A stretch of DNA of 64,000 nt from Promicromonospora umidemergens. GTDB taxonomy: Bacteria > Actinomycetota > Actinomycetes > Actinomycetales > Cellulomonadaceae. Positions 61,300-64,000 of the stretch are shown here, one piece after another. Below the pieces are notes generated by a model, which was given only the letters and a program-made list of their open reading frames with translations, searched no databases and was not told the origin of the DNA. Where the stretch lies: contig NZ_JAMTCT010000001.1 of NCBI RefSeq assembly GCF_024171995.1, positions 588,827 through 652,826 on the forward strand. Direction: 5' to 3'. Made by a program: the position numbers and the translations under genes. Position 1 is the stretch's first letter. Each line of letters opens with the position of its first letter.

Positions 61300-62519
61300 G
61301 CCCCGACGTCGCCGAGACGAGAGGCAACGGTAGAACGACTCGGTGGCGGGATCGGGTGGCCGCTGTCGGCCGTCGCGCAGGGCAACGGGTGCGGAGCGAC
61401 GCTTGGCCGCTGGTGCAGCGGACGGCGGCCGCGACCATCGCCTGGCTGCTTGCGCTGCTGATCGGCGATCATCCGGACCCCTTTTTCGCGCCGATCGCCG
61501 CGGTTGTCGCCCTCAACGCAAACTTCGGCGAGCGAGGGCTGAACGCGCTTCGGCTCTTGTCCGGTGTGATCGTCGGGATCCTGGCCGGCGAGATCGCGCT
61601 CCTCCTCATGGGCGGAGGCTCCGGCAGCCTTGCAGTGGCCACCTTCGCAGCGATGACCGTCGCGCGAGGGCTGGGCGGTGCGCCGCTCGTGGTGGCGCAG
61701 GCGGCGTCGGCGGCCATCCTGACCATCGTCGCCGCGGACGGCCAGGTCGGGCCGGACCGGATGGTCGACGCGGTCATCGGTGCGGGGGTCGCGCTGGTGT
61801 TCAGTCAGCTCCTCTTCACCCCCGAGCCGGTCCGGCTGCTGCGCCGGGCCGAGTCGGCCGCGCTGAGCGGCATGGCGGAAGGACTCCGCCTGACCGCTCG
61901 CGCTCTGGACGACCCTGATGACCGGGCTGGCGAGCAGGCCATGCGCCGATTGCGTGACCTGCCGGAGCAGCTGCTCGTGCTGAACACGGCCCGCGGGGTC
62001 AGCGGGCGGATCGCCAGGCATTCCCTGGTGGGACGCGCGCGAATCGCACCGGTCGTGCATGAACAGGAGAGCGCCGATCACCTCGGCCTGCTGGGTGTCA
62101 GCTGCCTCATGCTCGCCAGGACCGCACTGGCGACCGGACAGGGGGACAGCGGGACCCTCAGCAGCGCGGTGAACCAGGTCGCCGAGCTACTGACCGAGCT
62201 GGCGAGCTCCCCCGGCGAGGCCACGGCACGCCAGGCTGTCGTCGACCGTGTCCCAGCCCTGCTTCAGGACTTCAGCACCTCGGAGGATGTCCCCGACTCG
62301 TCCCCGGTCGCTCTGGAGGTCGCATTCCGAGTGGTCGTGGCCGACCTGATGGTATTCGCCGGTGTGGACGCCGAGGAGTCGATCAGAACCGTCAGTGAGG
62401 GGGCCACACGGCTCCGGATGCCCCCGCCTGCCCCTACCGCAAAGCTCCCTTGGTTGTCCAAGGTCCTGGCCGGTCTTCTGCCGTGGAACTGGCGGGTGAA
62501 GCGCAAACGCCGAACCTGA
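61296..62519 (+). CDS. FUSC-family aromatic/fusaric-type membrane protein
   Basis: 407 residues from GTG 61296. About six hydrophobic segments in the first ~170 residues (WPLVQRTAAATIAWLLALL, PFFAPIAAVVALNANFGERGLNALRL) and a soluble helical C-terminal part; the pattern matches FUSC/ArAE-type export proteins, usually for aromatic acids. The start lies in an overlap with a small upstream frame and has no good Shine-Dalgarno. Downstream gap of 73 bp to the DHFR-like gene. Confidence 0.75.
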   Translation: MSPDVAETRGNGRTTRWRDRVAAVGRRAGQRVRSDAWPLVQRTAAATIAWLLALLIGDHPDPFFAPIAAVVALNANFGERGLNALRLLSGVIVGILAGEIALLLMGGGSGSLAVATFAAMTVARGLGGAPLVVAQAASAAILTIVAADGQVGPDRMVDAVIGAGVALVFSQLLFTPEPVRLLRRAESAALSGMAEGLRLTARALDDPDDRAGEQAMRRLRDLPEQLLVLNTARGVSGRIARHSLVGRARIAPVVHEQESADHLGLLGVSCLMLARTALATGQGDSGTLSSAVNQVAELLTELASSPGEATARQAVVDRVPALLQDFSTSEDVPDSSPVALEVAFRVVVADLMVFAGVDAEESIRTVSEGATRLRMPPPAPTAKLPWLSKVLAGLLPWNWRVKRKRRT

Positions 62520-62592
62520 TCGTGGCGCCGATGAGTTCGCCGGCGCTCGCGGGTCAACCCCCTGACCGAGAAGACGAGCAACGGAGCACATC

Positions 62593-63237
62593 ATGGGCCT
62601 CATCGAGATCGAGCTGTTCGCCACCCTCGACCTGGTCGCGCAGGCGCCCGGCGGCCCGGACGAGGATCCCGCGGCGTTCCGGTTCGGCGGCTGGCAGGCG
62701 CCCCTGCTGGACGACGTCGCCGGGGCGCAGATCGACGCCGCGTACGAGGGCACCGACGCCCTCCTGCTCGGCCGGCGGACGTACGACATATTCGCCGCCT
62801 ACTGGCCGCACCAGGATGGTGGCCAGGACAACCAGATCGCCACGCTCTTCAACCGCGTGCCGAAGTACGTCGCCTCCCGCGGCACGCCCGACCTCCCGTG
62901 GGCCGGGTCCACGCAGCTCGGGCCGGACCTGCCGGCCGCGGTGCGCGAGGTCCGGGACCGGCACGAGCACATCAAGGTCGTCGGGAGCCTGGACCTGGTC
63001 CAGACGCTCCTGCGCGAGCAGCTCTTCGACCGGCTCGACCTCTGGCTGTACCCGATCGTGCTCGGCGAGGGCAAGAAGGTGTTCGACGGCGGTGAGGTGC
63101 CCACGAGCCTGACGCTCCTCGAACCGCCGGAGGCGGGCCCCAAGGGCGCCGTGCACCTGCGCTACGGGCTGGCCGACGGCTCACCGGGGACCGGGGACAT
63201 GGCCGCACCCGACCGCGGTGCTGGACGCGGCGCCTGA
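62593..63237 (+). CDS. Dihydrofolate reductase-fold (RibD C-terminal) protein
   Basis: 214 residues from ATG 62593 (CGGAGCAC upstream). DHFR-like fold typical of the RibD C-terminal group: LIEIELFATLDLVAQAPGGPDEDP, LLLGRRTYDIFAAYWP, HIKVVGSLDLVQTLL and DLWLYPIVLGEGKKVF. NADPH-dependent reductase of unknown substrate, not the folate enzyme itself. Its last 76 bp overlap the 3' end of the LacI gene on the other strand. Confidence 0.88.
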   Translation: MGLIEIELFATLDLVAQAPGGPDEDPAAFRFGGWQAPLLDDVAGAQIDAAYEGTDALLLGRRTYDIFAAYWPHQDGGQDNQIATLFNRVPKYVASRGTPDLPWAGSTQLGPDLPAAVREVRDRHEHIKVVGSLDLVQTLLREQLFDRLDLWLYPIVLGEGKKVFDGGEVPTSLTLLEPPEAGPKGAVHLRYGLADGSPGTGDMAAPDRGAGRGA

Positions 63238-64000
63238 GGCGGCGGCCCGGCCCGGCCGGTCGACTCCCGCCAGACGATGTGCTGGAGGGTGGCCCCCCGC
63301 GGCGGCGGCTCCTCACCGCGCAGCGCCGCGACGAGGAGCTGCATGGCGTGGCTCCCGGCCGCCCGGAAGTCGACGTCGACGGTGGTGAGCGACGGCATCG
63401 TGTAGGCGCCGAACCGGGCGTTGTCCCAGCCGGTCACGACCACGTCCTCCGGTACGGACCACCCGCGCTCGGCGGCCCCGCGCAGGACGCCTATCGCCAG
63501 GTCGTCGTTGGCGGCGATCACCGCGACCGGCGGCGCGTCGTCGGCCAGTGCGAGGACGGCCTGCCTGCCGGTCTCCGCGGACCACTCCCCGCCGAGCACG
63601 CCGAGCGACTCGACGCCGAGGCGCTCGATACAGGCGAGGTAGGTGTCGCGCCGCGCGCGAGCCGACGAGAACCCCTGCGGCCCCGCGACGTGCACGAACC
63701 GGCGGTGGCCGGCCGCGACGAGCGCGCGGACGAACACGTCGACCAGGCCGGCGTCGGCGAGCTCGCCCACGCTCCGCATCTGCTCGTCGAACGCCGTCGC
63801 GGCCAGGACCGGCGGCGTGTCCCGACCGTCCGACAGCGCCGAGCCGAGCACCGGGACGAAGGTCAGGATGCCCTCGTACTGCCCGCCCGCAGCCAGCTCG
63901 AGCACCCGCTCGGTCCGGGCCTCCACGGAACCGTCGACGCTGTGGGTCTCCATGACGTAGCCGGCCTCGTTCGCGACGTGGCTCGCGCCGGTGAGCATAC
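63162..64000 (-). CDS. LacI-family regulator, C-terminal part (runs off window)
   Basis: The frame enters from the right edge and ends at 63162, giving ~279 residues of the periplasmic-binding-like effector domain: EARTERVLELAAGGQYEGILTFVP, VLAATAFDEQMRSV, FVHVAGPQGFSSARARRDTYL, ANDDLAIGVLRGAAERGWSVPEDVVVTGWDN and PSLTTVDVDF. The helix-turn-helix would lie beyond 64000. Most likely a sugar-responsive repressor; target unknown. Overlaps the DHFR-like gene by 76 bp at the 3' end. Confidence 0.88.
   Translation of the reverse strand, partial: MLTGASHVANEAGYVMETHSVDGSVEARTERVLELAAGGQYEGILTFVPVLGSALSDGRDTPPVLAATAFDEQMRSVGELADAGLVDVFVRALVAAGHRRFVHVAGPQGFSSARARRDTYLACIERLGVESLGVLGGEWSAETGRQAVLALADDAPPVAVIAANDDLAIGVLRGAAERGWSVPEDVVVTGWDNARFGAYTMPSLTTVDVDFRAAGSHAMQLLVAALRGEEPPPRGATLQHIVWRESTGRAGPPPQAPRPAPRSGAAMSPVPGEPSASP

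Noticed and set aside
1-64000. tRNA, rRNA, riboswitch or biosynthetic cluster
   Set aside because: No tRNA cloverleaf, rRNA segment or known riboswitch core was seen, and no polyketide, peptide synthetase or terpene genes are present.

Overview
The window is a 64 kb stretch of very GC-rich actinobacterial chromosome. Start codons include many GTGs, ATGA/GTGA gene overlaps are frequent, and families such as DUF222-HNH, EccC, LAL-LuxR and LLM oxidoreductases point to Micrococcales, most likely near Promicromonosporaceae or Cellulomonadaceae (inferred from gene content only). There is no rRNA, tRNA, CRISPR array, transposase or phage module that I can see.

Layout. (1) 1-11236: the right part of a type VII (ESX/WXG100) secretion locus: two WXG100-like small proteins, a membrane protein that may be a substrate, two paralogous soluble accessory proteins, two paralogous LysM-like single-pass membrane proteins (one carrying a discoidin domain), and a 1468-residue EccC ATPase with an EssC-like N-terminus. 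(2) 11377-21566: a coiled-coil protein, a DUF222-HNH protein, an SDR/HxlR divergent pair, an exported GH43-like glycosidase, a large LuxR regulator and a TAT-exported multicopper oxidase. (3) 21581-26077, minus strand: an acidic repeat protein, a GH13 trehalose-synthase-like enzyme, an LLM oxidoreductase and a lipase maturation factor-like membrane protein. (4) 26314-41273: cytochrome b561, a TetR-controlled SnoaL/NmrA pair with duplicated operators, an ABC exporter plus two-component operon, DUF488, a CPBP protease, a NarL-type two-component pair, SnoaL/DUF1684, an APH-like kinase, and an XRE regulator divergent from an MBL hydrolase. (5) 41321-44667: putP and ilvD. (6) 44889-54509: a complete non-phosphorylative L-fucose catabolic regulon. 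(7) 54598-64000: MFS plus amidohydrolase, PadR/PspC, zwf plus sugar transporter flanked by gene remnants, FUSC, a DHFR-like protein and a truncated LacI regulator.

The clearest functional system is region 6. An L-fucose dehydrogenase-like AKR, a lactonase, L-fuconate dehydratase, an SDR (2-keto-3-deoxy-L-fuconate dehydrogenase) and an FAH-fold hydrolase would take L-fucose to pyruvate and lactate. A ribose-type ABC importer and a GntR/FCD repressor complete the set. All three transcription units carry the same 11-bp palindrome (NCATCNGATGT, last base A in one reading), in two cases placed against good promoter hexamers, so the regulon and its operator can be read directly from the DNA.

The most unusual features are: the LysM-like ectodomain / cytosolic-domain protein pair attached to the secretion ATPase; two long intergenic palindromes (26186-26249 and the nested one at 44736-44852); an NmrA-type gene that has lost its stop codon and reads about 240 codons antisense into a histidine kinase gene; and a recurring habit of short tandem repeats at gene ends, including three places where the 3' end of a gene has been copied past its own stop codon.
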